A stretch of 14,429 nt of DNA from JBHIFE01 sp046760985 (lineage in GTDB: Bacteria; Chloroflexota; Dehalococcoidia; Dehalococcoidales; RBG-16-60-22): the NCBI GenBank assembly GCA_046760985.1, contig JBHIFE010000032.1, forward strand, positions 1 to 14,429. Reading direction: 5' to 3'. Each line of letters opens with the position of its first letter. Position 1 is the first letter of the stretch. This document shows, one piece after another, positions 1 to 6,031 of the stretch. The notes under the pieces are model-generated. The model had not been told where the DNA came from and made no database searches. It worked only from the letters and a program-made list of their open reading frames with translations. A program made the translations under genes and the position numbers.

Positions 1-35
1 ATGGAGAATGACTTTGAGGGTCTGTTGAAATCATT

Positions 36-1607
36 TCAGCTTTCTGGTGGAGCTGAGGGGACGATACCTAGAACCGAAACAGGCTCCTGCCTGGAGTTGT
101 CCGGAGGAAGGGGCAGGGTATAGTTCAAAGTTATTTGGCCGTCGCCCACATCTACGCTTTCAATGAAAGTCCGTATAAAAGCCCTCCGCTCGAATATATT
201 ACTATCTACAAGGAATTCCTTCAAGTCTCTAACATAGTCTAAGACTATCTTGGGGTCTATTGGCTCCAGCCGGCGAGTTTGCAGAGCTTCTTCAACCTCT
301 AACTTTGCCATTCTCATATCCTCTATCTTGTCCTGGACTTCCGCTATTCTCCTTCCCATCCTCACCGGGTCAATTGCCCGGGTTTCCACGAAATCGTACA
401 ACCGCTCAAGCCGTCCTTGCCATTGCTCTATCTCGGCGTCAATTACCTCAATACGCTCTTTGTAATGTTTGATGGAACTGTCCAACTCTTCGTTACTGAG
501 CTTCACTAGCTCAGCAAGATTCTCATCCGTCAAAATATGGTTTTTTATCTTTTCAGTGACAAACTTCTCCACTTTTTCTTGGGGCAGGTGTTGGCTGGGG
601 CAAATCTCTTTTCCCTTGCTGTAGGTTGTACCGCAAACGTAGTAGTGAAAACGCCCCGACTTGGCTCCATACCCGATGTAGGCAGCGCCGCACTTTTGGC
701 AGTGTATAAGTCCGCTAAGCAAATAGTGGCTGCTGGTAACCCTCGGGTGAGTGACTCTAGGAGCGCGGCCATTCATGGCGGTCTGCACTATGTCAAATAT
801 ATTTTTATCGACCAGAGCTGGCCAAGCTCCTTCCTTTCTGACCGGGGGAAGGTTGGACTTGCCGTTACGGTTCTTCCCCCAGACGAGGCACCCAATATAC
901 GCCTCATTAGTGAGGATTTTGTGGATACGCTGTTTCCCCCACTTCCCTCCACCTGGAGCCGGGATTCCATCACGATTAAGGCTTTTAGTGATCTCCTTCA
1001 ACCCCTTGCCCTCAGCACATTCATTGAACATTCTCTGAATGATGGGCGCCTGGCTGGGGTCAGGCTCCAGCGTATTCCTGGGCTTCTCACCATCCTTCAC
1101 CTTTTTCCGAGTGTACCCGAATGGGGCACGACTGCCATTGTAGAAACCGCGGGCGGCATTTTCCCTCATCCCCCGAATAACATCCTGAGCCAGGTTGGAG
1201 GAATAGAACTCGTCAATTACCTCGATTATTCCTTCCATGAGACGGCCGGTTGGCGTGTCTTCAATTGGCTCGTTGATGGAGACTACCTGGATTCCCTGCT
1301 TCCTTAAAAGGGACTTGTAGATGATTGAATCCTCGCGGTTTCTGGCAAACCGAGACAGTTTCCAGACCAGAATCATATCGAAGGGGGGATGCTTCGTCTT
1401 TGCCAGACTTATCATTTCGCGAAATGCCGGTCTGGCTGTGGTTCTGCCACTTTCTGCCTCGTCGACAAACTCCCTAACAACCGTGTACCCGTTTCGGGAA
1501 GCAAACTCTCTCAGGGCTTTTAGCTGCGCGGAGATTGAGAGGTCTACATCCTGGCGGTCCGAGGATACCCTGGCATAAATAGCCACCCTTTTAGTTTCCA
1601 TATTCAT
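36..1607 (-). CDS. Large serine recombinase (site-specific integrase)
   Basis: This 523-residue protein should cut and rejoin DNA at short attachment sites to integrate or excise a mobile element. The N-terminal resolvase domain starts with YARVSSDRQ, placing the nucleophile at Ser15 next to Arg13, and contains LSRFAR at residues 84-89. A recombinase domain follows (GFYNGSRAPFGY near 154, then NRDGIPAPGGGKW near 211). A zinc ribbon comes next with Cys303, Cys306, Cys325 and Cys336. A charged, probably coiled-coil stretch covers about 370-460, as is usual in large serine integrases, and the length fits that family. The ATG at 1607 has AAAGGAG 8 nt upstream; an ATG two codons later is also possible. 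The reading frame is intact and all catalytic motifs are present. The gene runs towards the left edge, so the element's attachment site may lie just outside the window. I am sure of the family but not of the target site. Confidence 0.96.
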   Translation of the reverse strand: MNMETKRVAIYARVSSDRQDVDLSISAQLKALREFASRNGYTVVREFVDEAESGRTTARPAFREMISLAKTKHPPFDMILVWKLSRFARNREDSIIYKSLLRKQGIQVVSINEPIEDTPTGRLMEGIIEVIDEFYSSNLAQDVIRGMRENAARGFYNGSRAPFGYTRKKVKDGEKPRNTLEPDPSQAPIIQRMFNECAEGKGLKEITKSLNRDGIPAPGGGKWGKQRIHKILTNEAYIGCLVWGKNRNGKSNLPPVRKEGAWPALVDKNIFDIVQTAMNGRAPRVTHPRVTSSHYLLSGLIHCQKCGAAYIGYGAKSGRFHYYVCGTTYSKGKEICPSQHLPQEKVEKFVTEKIKNHILTDENLAELVKLSNEELDSSIKHYKERIEVIDAEIEQWQGRLERLYDFVETRAIDPVRMGRRIAEVQDKIEDMRMAKLEVEEALQTRRLEPIDPKIVLDYVRDLKEFLVDSNIFERRAFIRTFIESVDVGDGQITLNYTLPLPPDNSRQEPVSVLGIVPSAPPES

Positions 1608-1708
1608 AATTTGAGCTCCTTTCCTACCGTGGAGATATATAACTTTTCGATGATCAGCGGTTTCGTCCTCTCGACCTGCAGCTCCAGCTTCTGGCCATCA
1701 CTTTTCAG
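1604..1708 (-). CDS. Possible 34-aa coupling ORF between repressor and recombinase
   Basis: An open frame fills the gap between the XRE gene and the recombinase. Its stop codon overlaps the recombinase start as ATGA, the classic arrangement for translational coupling. The predicted peptide (KSDGQKLELQVERTKPLIIE, then KLYISTVGKELKL) is charged with beta-like alternation and reads like a real protein. The only plausible start in frame is a CTG at 1706-1708, with GGTAGAGG just upstream, right after the XRE stop codon at 1720. CTG starts are rare, so it could instead be the tail of a decayed gene, or its start could lie in another frame before a frameshift. No function is recognised. Confidence 0.35.
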   Translation of the reverse strand: MKSDGQKLELQVERTKPLIIEKLYISTVGKELKL

Positions 1709-1719
1709 GCACCTCTACC

Positions 1720-2124
1720 TTACGGAAGCAATTTTTTCCCGGTTGCCTTCTCGTACATCTCGACAATGAACCGCTTTATTTCAGTAGTAAGCCCCCCTTT
1801 AATCCGTGTACCGGACTTGTACCGCGGGTCATTCATCACGTACTGGAAGGCCATCTCTACTTCTTCGTCCTCCGTTAGTTCGGTGGCTGCCTCCTCCAGA
1901 TAGCCTGCTTCCCTGAGCAGATCTCTCACCGGAACGTTGTACACGGGTGCCAGCTTTTTCAGAATATCCGCACCCGGCGGCTTGCGCAGCCCGCGCTCTA
2001 TTTGAGCTATATAGGAACTCGATACGCCAGCACGTTGCTCGACGTCACGGAGAGAGAGCCGCTGTTCCGTCCGCAGGCTTCTCAGGTACGCACCAAACTT
2101 CTCCATTTCTACCTTCGGCATCAT
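1720..2124 (-). CDS. XRE-family HTH repressor-like regulator
   Basis: This 134-residue (or 128-residue) protein has a Cro/C1-type helix-turn-helix at about residues 10-65. The core reads LRTEQRLSLRDVEQRAGVSS followed by YIAQIERGLRKPP, the canonical arrangement of recognition helix and following turn. The C-terminal half (about 80-134) is acidic then basic and ends in KATGKKLLP; I do not recognise it, and it may mediate dimerisation or ligand sensing. The first two ATG codons (2124, 2121) overlap an excellent -10 box (TATAAT at 2123-2128). The functional start is therefore more likely the third Met codon at 2104-2106, preceded by GAAGGTAG. The gene lies directly upstream of the recombinase on the same strand and faces away from small plus-strand genes. 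That layout fits a repressor controlling integration or excision. The regulatory role is inferred; the family is clear. Confidence 0.9.
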   Translation of the reverse strand: MMPKVEMEKFGAYLRSLRTEQRLSLRDVEQRAGVSSSYIAQIERGLRKPPGADILKKLAPVYNVPVRDLLREAGYLEEAATELTEDEEVEMAFQYVMNDPRYKSGTRIKGGLTTEIKRFIVEMYEKATGKKLLP

Positions 2125-2152
2125 TATAGCACTTTTTGTAAACTAGTGTAAA
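2123..2152 (-). promoter_or_regulatory. Promoter of the XRE gene
   Basis: On the minus strand there is TTTACA (2147-2152), an 18-bp spacer, and TATAAT (2123-2128) preceded by TGC, which makes an extended -10. The -10 box overlaps the first annotated ATG, so transcription would start near 2116, inside the longest reading frame. This argues for the start at 2106. The -35 box lies inside the inverted repeat at 2146-2165, consistent with autoregulation. Confidence 0.65.
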
Positions 2153-2165
2153 TACTTTTTTACAC
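2146..2165. promoter_or_regulatory. Candidate operator: GTGTAAA-N6-TTTACAC
   Basis: A perfect inverted repeat with 7-bp arms (2146-2152 and 2159-2165) and a 6-bp centre sits over the -35 region of the XRE promoter. The related sequence TTTTTGTAAAC occurs on both sides (about 2134-2143 and 2221-2231). A symmetric site of this size and position is typical of an XRE dimer operator. Binding by the neighbouring regulator is inferred. Confidence 0.5.
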
Positions 2166-2194
2166 AATTTATGCCCTATAATGTCAGCACTCTG

Positions 2195-2222
2195 TTGACA
2201 GGAAGGAGTCAATATCTATATT
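2195..2222 (+). promoter_or_regulatory. Divergent promoter towards the small plus-strand genes
   Basis: TTGACA (2195-2200), a 16-bp spacer and TATATT (2217-2222) form a near-consensus vegetative promoter pointing right. Transcription would start near 2229. A second -10-like site, TGCTAGAAT (ending 2248), lies 6 nt before an ATG at 2254 and could give a leaderless message. No good ribosome binding site precedes either the ATG at 2254 or the one at 2301. Confidence 0.5.
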
Positions 2223-2300
2223 TTTGTAAACAATTTGTGTGCTAGAATGCAATATGGCTAAGGCTAGATTGAACAGACAGGTGCTGGACCTCGTTGCTCC

Positions 2301-2483
2301 ATGGAAAGAGAAATCTATCCCCGGCGCATGCTGGAGTATTTCCAGGACTGCACCTTTGAGACCCTTTTGCTATTGAGGCTGGAAAAGACTGCGATGGAAG
2401 CGAAACCGGATAGCATGGACATTGGTTTAAGACTGCTAGCGAGAATGCTTGCCCGGGCTTACCTACGTGAGACGGTAGAGTAG
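2301..2483 (+). CDS. Small hypothetical protein, possibly cut short by an amber codon
   Basis: This 60-residue ORF encodes a highly charged helical protein (MEREIYPRRMLEYFQDCTFE, then a Leu-rich stretch, then LARMLARAYLRE). I do not recognise a family. It lies downstream of the divergent promoter. After the TAG at 2481-2483 the same frame stays open for 50 more codons to 2636 and reads like protein (QPEADDSEDSDETSR...). The gene may therefore have been longer and broken by a CAG-to-TAG change. Upstream, a separate 40-codon frame from the ATG at 2254 (MAKARLNRQVLDLVAPWKE) also looks coding and overlaps this ORF, so a frameshift near 2300 is a second possibility. No ribosome binding site is evident at 2301. 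Confidence 0.4.
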   Translation: MEREIYPRRMLEYFQDCTFETLLLLRLEKTAMEAKPDSMDIGLRLLARMLARAYLRETVE

Positions 2484-2580
2484 CAGCCTGAAGCGGATGA
2501 CTCCGAGGACAGCGATGAGACCAGCCGACTGGTTCCCATATATGGATTGAATCTTGAGTCCGCCTTTATCCCAGGAAAAA

Positions 2581-2713
2581 CCCTTCAATCCTTTCGAACC
2601 TTTCGAATTAGCTTCGGCACGGGCGAAAGGTTTTGATGATTCCCAAAAACCCTTCGAGAAACCTTTCGAGCGTGAGCCGTATCTGAGACGAAAGGCCTGA
2701 AGCGTTCGAAAGG
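2581..2713. repeat. Iteron-like cluster of CCTTTCGAA motifs
   Basis: Three 9-bp units are directly abutted: CCCTTCAAT (2581-2589), CCTTTCGAA (2590-2598) and CCTTTCGAA (2599-2607). They are followed by the inverted core CGAAAGG (2624-2630), then CCTTCGAG (2651-2658), CCTTTCGAG (2662-2670), inverted CGAAAGG (2689-2695) and inverted TTCGAAAGG (2705-2713). That is eight copies or near-copies in 133 bp, in both orientations. Opposed copies could pair into hairpins. Such clusters occur at replication or transfer origins, at partition sites and at multi-site operators; the sequence alone does not decide which. Confidence 0.7.
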
Positions 2714-2744
2714 TTTTCCATCGGATAAGGAAACCAATGTAAAA

Positions 2745-2783
2745 CGAGCTCTAGGTATGAGTATTGAGCGAGCTCTGGGTATG
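2745..2783 (+). repeat. Direct repeat around the start of the next ORF
   Basis: CGAGCTCTAGGTATG (2745-2759) recurs as CGAGCTCTGGGTATG (2769-2783), 14 of 15 bases identical and 24 bp apart. Each copy ends in an in-frame ATG of the following ORF, so either could serve as the start. The spacing is a multiple of three, which fits an in-frame duplication or a pair of regulator half-sites. Confidence 0.5.
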
Positions 2784-3095
2784 TGGGCTGGAGAGGGTAA
2801 GCCGGTAATTCACCTCGGTCCGGGAGAGAACTGCTTCGACCTGGAGCGCCTACTGGAACACCCCTGGGTAAACCTCCGTTATCTGACCACCGTGAGAGGA
2901 GTCCTCTTTCGCCGGGAGAGCTGCGCCGCGGACGTTGCCGACCAAATGGTGAAGCTGCTTGACGGGAGGACGCAGGATGTGTGCGATGCGGTCAGGCTAG
3001 CTAGACTAGCCCTCACTCTGGGCGTGGAGAAAGCTATTGAGCTGCTCCTGCCAAGGGGGGAGGGGGTATGGGAAGGAGGGGCAGGTACGGCTTAG
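2757..3095 (+). CDS. Hypothetical protein, 112 aa
   Basis: I do not recognise this protein. It begins MSIERALGMWAGEGKPVIHL, followed by LGPGENCFDLERLLEHPWVN, and continues with mixed helix and strand character, two Cys residues near 26 and 55, and a glycine-rich tail. It appears to be a soluble cytoplasmic protein, with no signal peptide or membrane segment. The start is uncertain: ATG at 2757 or ATG at 2781, each at the end of one copy of a 15-bp direct repeat, and neither has a strong ribosome binding site. It follows the CCTTTCGAA repeat cluster directly, so those repeats may control it, or its product may act on them. A stem-loop with a following T-rich stretch overlaps its stop codon. 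It is probably cargo or a maintenance gene of the left-hand mobile element; that is inference. Confidence 0.55.
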   Translation: MSIERALGMWAGEGKPVIHLGPGENCFDLERLLEHPWVNLRYLTTVRGVLFRRESCAADVADQMVKLLDGRTQDVCDAVRLARLALTLGVEKAIELLLPRGEGVWEGGAGTA

Positions 3096-3147
3096 CTATA
3101 AGGCATTTAGCCATAACTATTTAGCTAGAGCATAGCTAAGTTGTTTT
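3091..3147 (+). terminator. Candidate stem-loop terminator after the 112-aa ORF
   Basis: CTTAGCTAT (3091-3099) and ATAGCTAAG (3132-3140) form a perfect 9-bp inverted repeat around a 32-nt loop rich in further TTAGC-type copies, followed by TTGTTTT. The large loop and weak T-tract make a classic Rho-independent terminator doubtful, but the position over the stop codon fits. Confidence 0.3.
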
Positions 3148-3218
3148 AGCTACTGCCCGAGTAAGCGTTTTTAGGCGTGATCAGCCTCTAGATTCTGCCG
3201 GTGTGTCCAAAAGTATTG

Positions 3219-3499
3219 ATGGCAGGTGCACTGGAAAATATGATAGGTCTGGAACCCCAGGAGCACATTACGTCGTGGGGTTCATTGATTTTTGAGAGAG
3301 GGGTGACGAGATAGAAGCCAAAGAAGAGGGCAAGACTGAGTACATAAGGCGAAGATTGCTTGAAGCCACGAGGGAAGAGGAACCGGAACAGACCTGTGCC
3401 GAGCTCAAGGCCGAGCCCGATGATGCCACCGGCTCCTTCCAGAGTGTTCTACCGTCTAACCGATGCCGGGAGAGAGGCTTGAATGTCCGAGATATCTGA
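3219..3499 (+). pseudogene. Small ORF apparently split by a frameshift
   Basis: Two adjacent frames both look coding. The first runs from ATG 3219 to TAG 3312 (MAGALENMIGLEPQEHITSW, then GSLIFERGVTR). The second has no usable start, is open before 3311 and ends at TGA 3497-3499, with a charged helix typical of real proteins (EIEAKEEGKTEYIRRRLLEA, then TREEEPEQ). They meet at a run of four G (AGAGGGGTGAC, about 3296-3306). One extra G there would fuse them into a protein of about 93 residues. This could be genuine decay, a sequencing error in a homopolymer, or programmed slippage. I do not recognise the product. The rest of 3096-3661 shows nothing else coding; 3500-3661 appears empty. Confidence 0.35.
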
Positions 3500-3661
3500 C
3501 CCAGGGATGACTCTCTACCAGTAATTGAGGGAGCAGCGTAGGCCAAGAGAGCCAGCTACTCCAGATTCTAGACTGCCACAACACGATCCCCTTCCTCTAT
3601 TTACACGGAATGCAAAAATGTTAACAACACTTTCAGCACGCTCGTCTGCTCTCGGACCTGG

Positions 3662-4822
3662 CTACGGTTCCGCAAAAAGATCGTCAAGACTGTAGGTCCA
3701 AATTCCACCATTGGTTCCCACCACAGATAGCAAAAGGGATTTTTTGTAAGGCCAATAGCCCATGATATGGAAAAAATCCACGCCAGCCTTTTCATGTGCT
3801 TCTTTACCAAAGGATTGCCATTGATTAAGATCTTTAGTTAGATAAAATTGAGAGGCGCTCAGGATAACAAAAAACTTGTCCTCTATGTTCACATACCAGT
3901 GGGAGGTGGGCCAGGATATTCCCCGAAAACTAGGAATAAAAAAGTCTTCTATATGCCCGGACTTATCTATTTTGTAACCTATCCTTAGGAGGTTGCTAAG
4001 CAAAACCAGCTCTCCTTTAAAAATAGTAAAATCAGTAATAGAGTGGATTGGCTTTTGGTTGTACATTAGTTCATGCCACGATTTTCCCCTGTCCTTACTA
4101 TATTTGATGCTTTCTGTCGTCATTCCTTGACGCCACCCATCTAAATTGGCACCGTAGAGGACCCCATTAAATTCTATGATCCTACCAAAACCACTCTTAT
4201 AGGGCACTGCAGATATTTCCCATGATTCGCCCCTATTGGTTGATATTAGGAGGAAGTCTGGATTATCTGCCGATTCTCCCCCCCAAGACGTAGTATAAAT
4301 CACCCCTGAAGAAGGGTCTACGTATAGACCAATTAGATGAAGCACGTTAGGTAGAATAGCCTTCCCATCCTTGTCATACCTGAACTTCTTGAAATCATTG
4401 GGAGGCACAAACCTATAGAAGTTTCCAGCATCCCACCCATCGTCAAAATGTGGATCTATCCCGGGAATATAGAGAGTATCATTATGCCATACCATGGTAT
4501 GTATCCCCTGCTCATCCAATGTAGAAACAACCTCTATCTGATTCCCAGAGACTCTGGCTAGGAGGGCGCCGTCGCCAGGAGCCCGGCTTGGTGCATTGGA
4601 ACCAAATCCTATATAAACATTCTCCTTGTGAGCGGTCAGAACCCAGGCCCCAAAATAATTTTCCACTTCCCAACCAGTTTTTGATTGGTACCAGTCAGCA
4701 TAATCAAAATCAGGCAAAAGGGGCTTTAGCTTCACAGCCTTAGCCTGTGGCGCGCAGGCAGGAAGGAGAAAAGAAACAAGAAGGACTAGTGTTCCTACTA
4801 TGATTAGCTTTTTAATAGCCAC
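3662..4822 (-). CDS. Lipoprotein with Asp-box (BNR-type) beta-propeller motifs
   Basis: The frame is open from an ATG at 4957 (431 aa), but I prefer the GTG at 4820-4822, giving 386 aa. From there the protein starts with a textbook lipoprotein signal: Lys-rich VAIKKL, a hydrophobic core, and LLPAC with the lipidated Cys at residue 23. The longer version would bury that signal behind 45 polar residues. The mature part carries Asp-box motifs (STNRGESW, SKDRGKSW) and a third degenerate copy (TKDLNQWQSF), spaced as in sialidase/BNR-type beta-propellers. These folds are often carbohydrate-binding or scaffolding. No sialidase catalytic residues can be assigned, so enzyme activity should not be assumed. 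The protein should be anchored on the outer face of the cytoplasmic membrane. It lies on the same strand as the chagasin-like lipoprotein, but about 290 nt from that stop codon, so it probably has its own promoter. Confidence 0.8.
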   Translation of the reverse strand: MAIKKLIIVGTLVLLVSFLLPACAPQAKAVKLKPLLPDFDYADWYQSKTGWEVENYFGAWVLTAHKENVYIGFGSNAPSRAPGDGALLARVSGNQIEVVSTLDEQGIHTMVWHNDTLYIPGIDPHFDDGWDAGNFYRFVPPNDFKKFRYDKDGKAILPNVLHLIGLYVDPSSGVIYTTSWGGESADNPDFLLISTNRGESWEISAVPYKSGFGRIIEFNGVLYGANLDGWRQGMTTESIKYSKDRGKSWHELMYNQKPIHSITDFTIFKGELVLLSNLLRIGYKIDKSGHIEDFFIPSFRGISWPTSHWYVNIEDKFFVILSASQFYLTKDLNQWQSFGKEAHEKAGVDFFHIMGYWPYKKSLLLSVVGTNGGIWTYSLDDLFAEP

Positions 4823-4955
4823 CTTCGTCTCTGCTCCATTCAAACTGTTGAGTATACTCGTGTTTCGTCTCTCATATTCTACTCTAAAACCTGAGAAGGG
4901 CACCAGCCATTTCACATGTTGGAACTTGAGCTTAGTCTTCTCCTGGGACATTGTC

Positions 4956-4983
4956 AATATAAAAAGGAATCTTTTTATCGCAA
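4956..4983 (-). promoter_or_regulatory. Possible promoter for the Asp-box lipoprotein
   Basis: On the minus strand there is TTGCGA (4978-4983), a 16-bp spacer and TATATT (4956-4961). A start near 4949 would leave the ATG at 4957 outside the message, in agreement with the GTG start at 4822. It would give a long leader of about 125 nt. Confidence 0.35.
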
Positions 4984-5109
4984 ATGAAACAAAATGGACA
5001 ATTGTTACCTAGTCAAACAGTTCAAGCATTTGTTAGCAAGCATGATTTTTTGTCTGATTCAAAATAGCAGGCCATGTAGCGGTAAGACAAAAGCAACATC
5101 CTTAATCGG

Positions 5110-5553
5110 CTATTTAACAGTAACAGTCACTGTACAGGTCCACCCTCCCTGTTTACCACCGACCCACGGCTCGCTCAATTCCAAATATATTGTACTAGAG
5201 CCATGTTTCAGTGCCCTGAATGTCCAAACTTCCTCCCATGCTATTCCCGGTGGAGGTGGTGGCTCACTGTCTGGTCCAATGCATTTGTGCTCTTCCTGCT
5301 TTAATACGGCCGCGTTATCGATTTGAGCTTCCTCTAACCACTGGAAGCCAACGGTCGGACTGGAGCACAACCTCACCTCGAATATTTCCCCTGATTGAAC
5401 TTCCAGTGTCCGGTTGATATGGTGGTTATCATTGAATTCATCACAGGAGACTTCAACCGATGCCTTTGATTCTGGCTGAGCGGGCGCCGCACAGGCTACC
5501 AGAAGCACTGAAATCGTAATCGCAATCGGTATCAGGGCTGGCATTATCTTCAT
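5110..5553 (-). CDS. Chagasin-type (I42) cysteine-protease inhibitor lipoprotein
   Basis: This small lipoprotein of about 147 residues matches the chagasin/I42 inhibitor family, which blocks papain-like cysteine proteases with three loops. The loops can be seen in order: SSPTVGFQW (family NPTTGF-W loop), a proline run followed by GIAWEEVWTF (family G-W-F loop), and SEPW (family RPW loop). The C-terminus ends in the usual beta strand TCTVTVTVK. The lipoprotein signal is MKIMPALIPIAITISVLLVA followed by Cys21. The frame extends to a GTG at 5568, but the ATG at 5551-5553 gives the cleaner signal peptide and has GGTGGAAAG upstream. Several extra Cys residues in the mature part could form disulphides. 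The Arg of the third loop is replaced by Glu, and a five-proline run lengthens the middle loop, so target choice may differ from classic chagasin. No cysteine protease is encoded in this window. Confidence 0.85.
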   Translation of the reverse strand: MKIMPALIPIAITISVLLVACAAPAQPESKASVEVSCDEFNDNHHINRTLEVQSGEIFEVRLCSSPTVGFQWLEEAQIDNAAVLKQEEHKCIGPDSEPPPPPGIAWEEVWTFRALKHGSSTIYLELSEPWVGGKQGGWTCTVTVTVK

Positions 5554-5647
5554 TTTGCTTTCCACCACTTAAACCCTTTATTGATAATATGGCCGCCATC
5601 AGACTTTGGTCTGGAGAATAATGAAGACCTAAGTATGAGTTTAGCCG

Positions 5648-5794
5648 TCAGCGTATAATTCTCACGATAATGAGAAGAATCGGAGGTATCAGCAGAGATG
5701 TAAACAGGATTACAACAAGGCTTGCCCCCGCAAGTGTTGCTATCAGGGCAATAACATTGGCTGCAACTGCGTAAAAGATGAAATCCCTCATCAT
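5648..5794 (-). CDS. Small two-helix membrane protein, 48 aa
   Basis: This short ORF encodes MMRDFIFYAVAANVIALIAT followed by a second hydrophobic stretch (LVVILFTSLLIPPILLIIV) and a basic end, RIIR. It should form two transmembrane helices. The tandem ATG start lies 1 nt after the TAA of a coding-like frame upstream (5796-5942), which suggests translational coupling. The only ribosome-binding-like sequence, TTGAGGAAT, is rather far, about 13 nt away. I do not recognise the family. It belongs to a cluster of tiny membrane proteins between 5648 and 6159. Confidence 0.45.
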   Translation of the reverse strand: MMRDFIFYAVAANVIALIATLAGASLVVILFTSLLIPPILLIIVRIIR

Positions 5795-5795
5795 C

Positions 5796-6031
5796 TTAGC
5801 TGGAATTCCTCAAGCCACATTCTATAACCGTGTCCTGTCCTGGGTTGCGGTCCTTTAGACCTGGCCAAAATGAAGCGAAGACAAGCACGGTACCCCATAA
5901 TGATAATGATAGCGAGAGCAGTCTAGGGGTCAGAACTGTAATTCAGATGACGGGGCATTGGTACCAGAGTTGTTGCCTATTCTGTGCTTTCTGCGCCTAC
6001 TCCATCCTTTTATTCTTACGTTTTTTCGTTC
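5796..6031 (-). pseudogene. Membrane protein fragment in two frames (possible frameshift)
   Basis: The 3' part is an open frame from 5942 to the TAA at 5796-5798. It has a membrane-like segment (LLSLSLSLWGTVLVFASFW) and a polar tail (PGLKDRNPGQDTV), but no ATG, GTG or TTG start ahead of the membrane segment. Just upstream, the neighbouring frame (ending at TGA 5930-5932) also looks coding and strongly basic (KGWSRRRKHRIGNNSG, then TNAPSSELQF). A one-base change near 5933-5942 would join them into a protein with a basic N-terminus and one helix. The outer start is unclear, so the left boundary of this entry is approximate. It could be a broken gene, a sequencing error or chance. It lies in tandem between the 47-aa and 48-aa membrane ORFs. 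Confidence 0.25.

Noticed and set aside
537..1307. A 256-codon open frame on the plus strand
   Set aside because: It lies entirely antisense to the serine recombinase, whose motifs are unmistakable. It has no ribosome binding site or recognisable domain and is a shadow of that gene's codon bias.
2159..2182. TTTACA followed by TATAAT as a plus-strand promoter
   Set aside because: The boxes are only 12 bp apart, too close for a vegetative promoter. TTTACA is better explained as one arm of the operator repeat.
3268..3546. A 92-codon minus-strand frame
   Set aside because: It is Ser-rich with no start signal and lies opposite the two plus-strand frames at 3219-3499, which look more like real protein.
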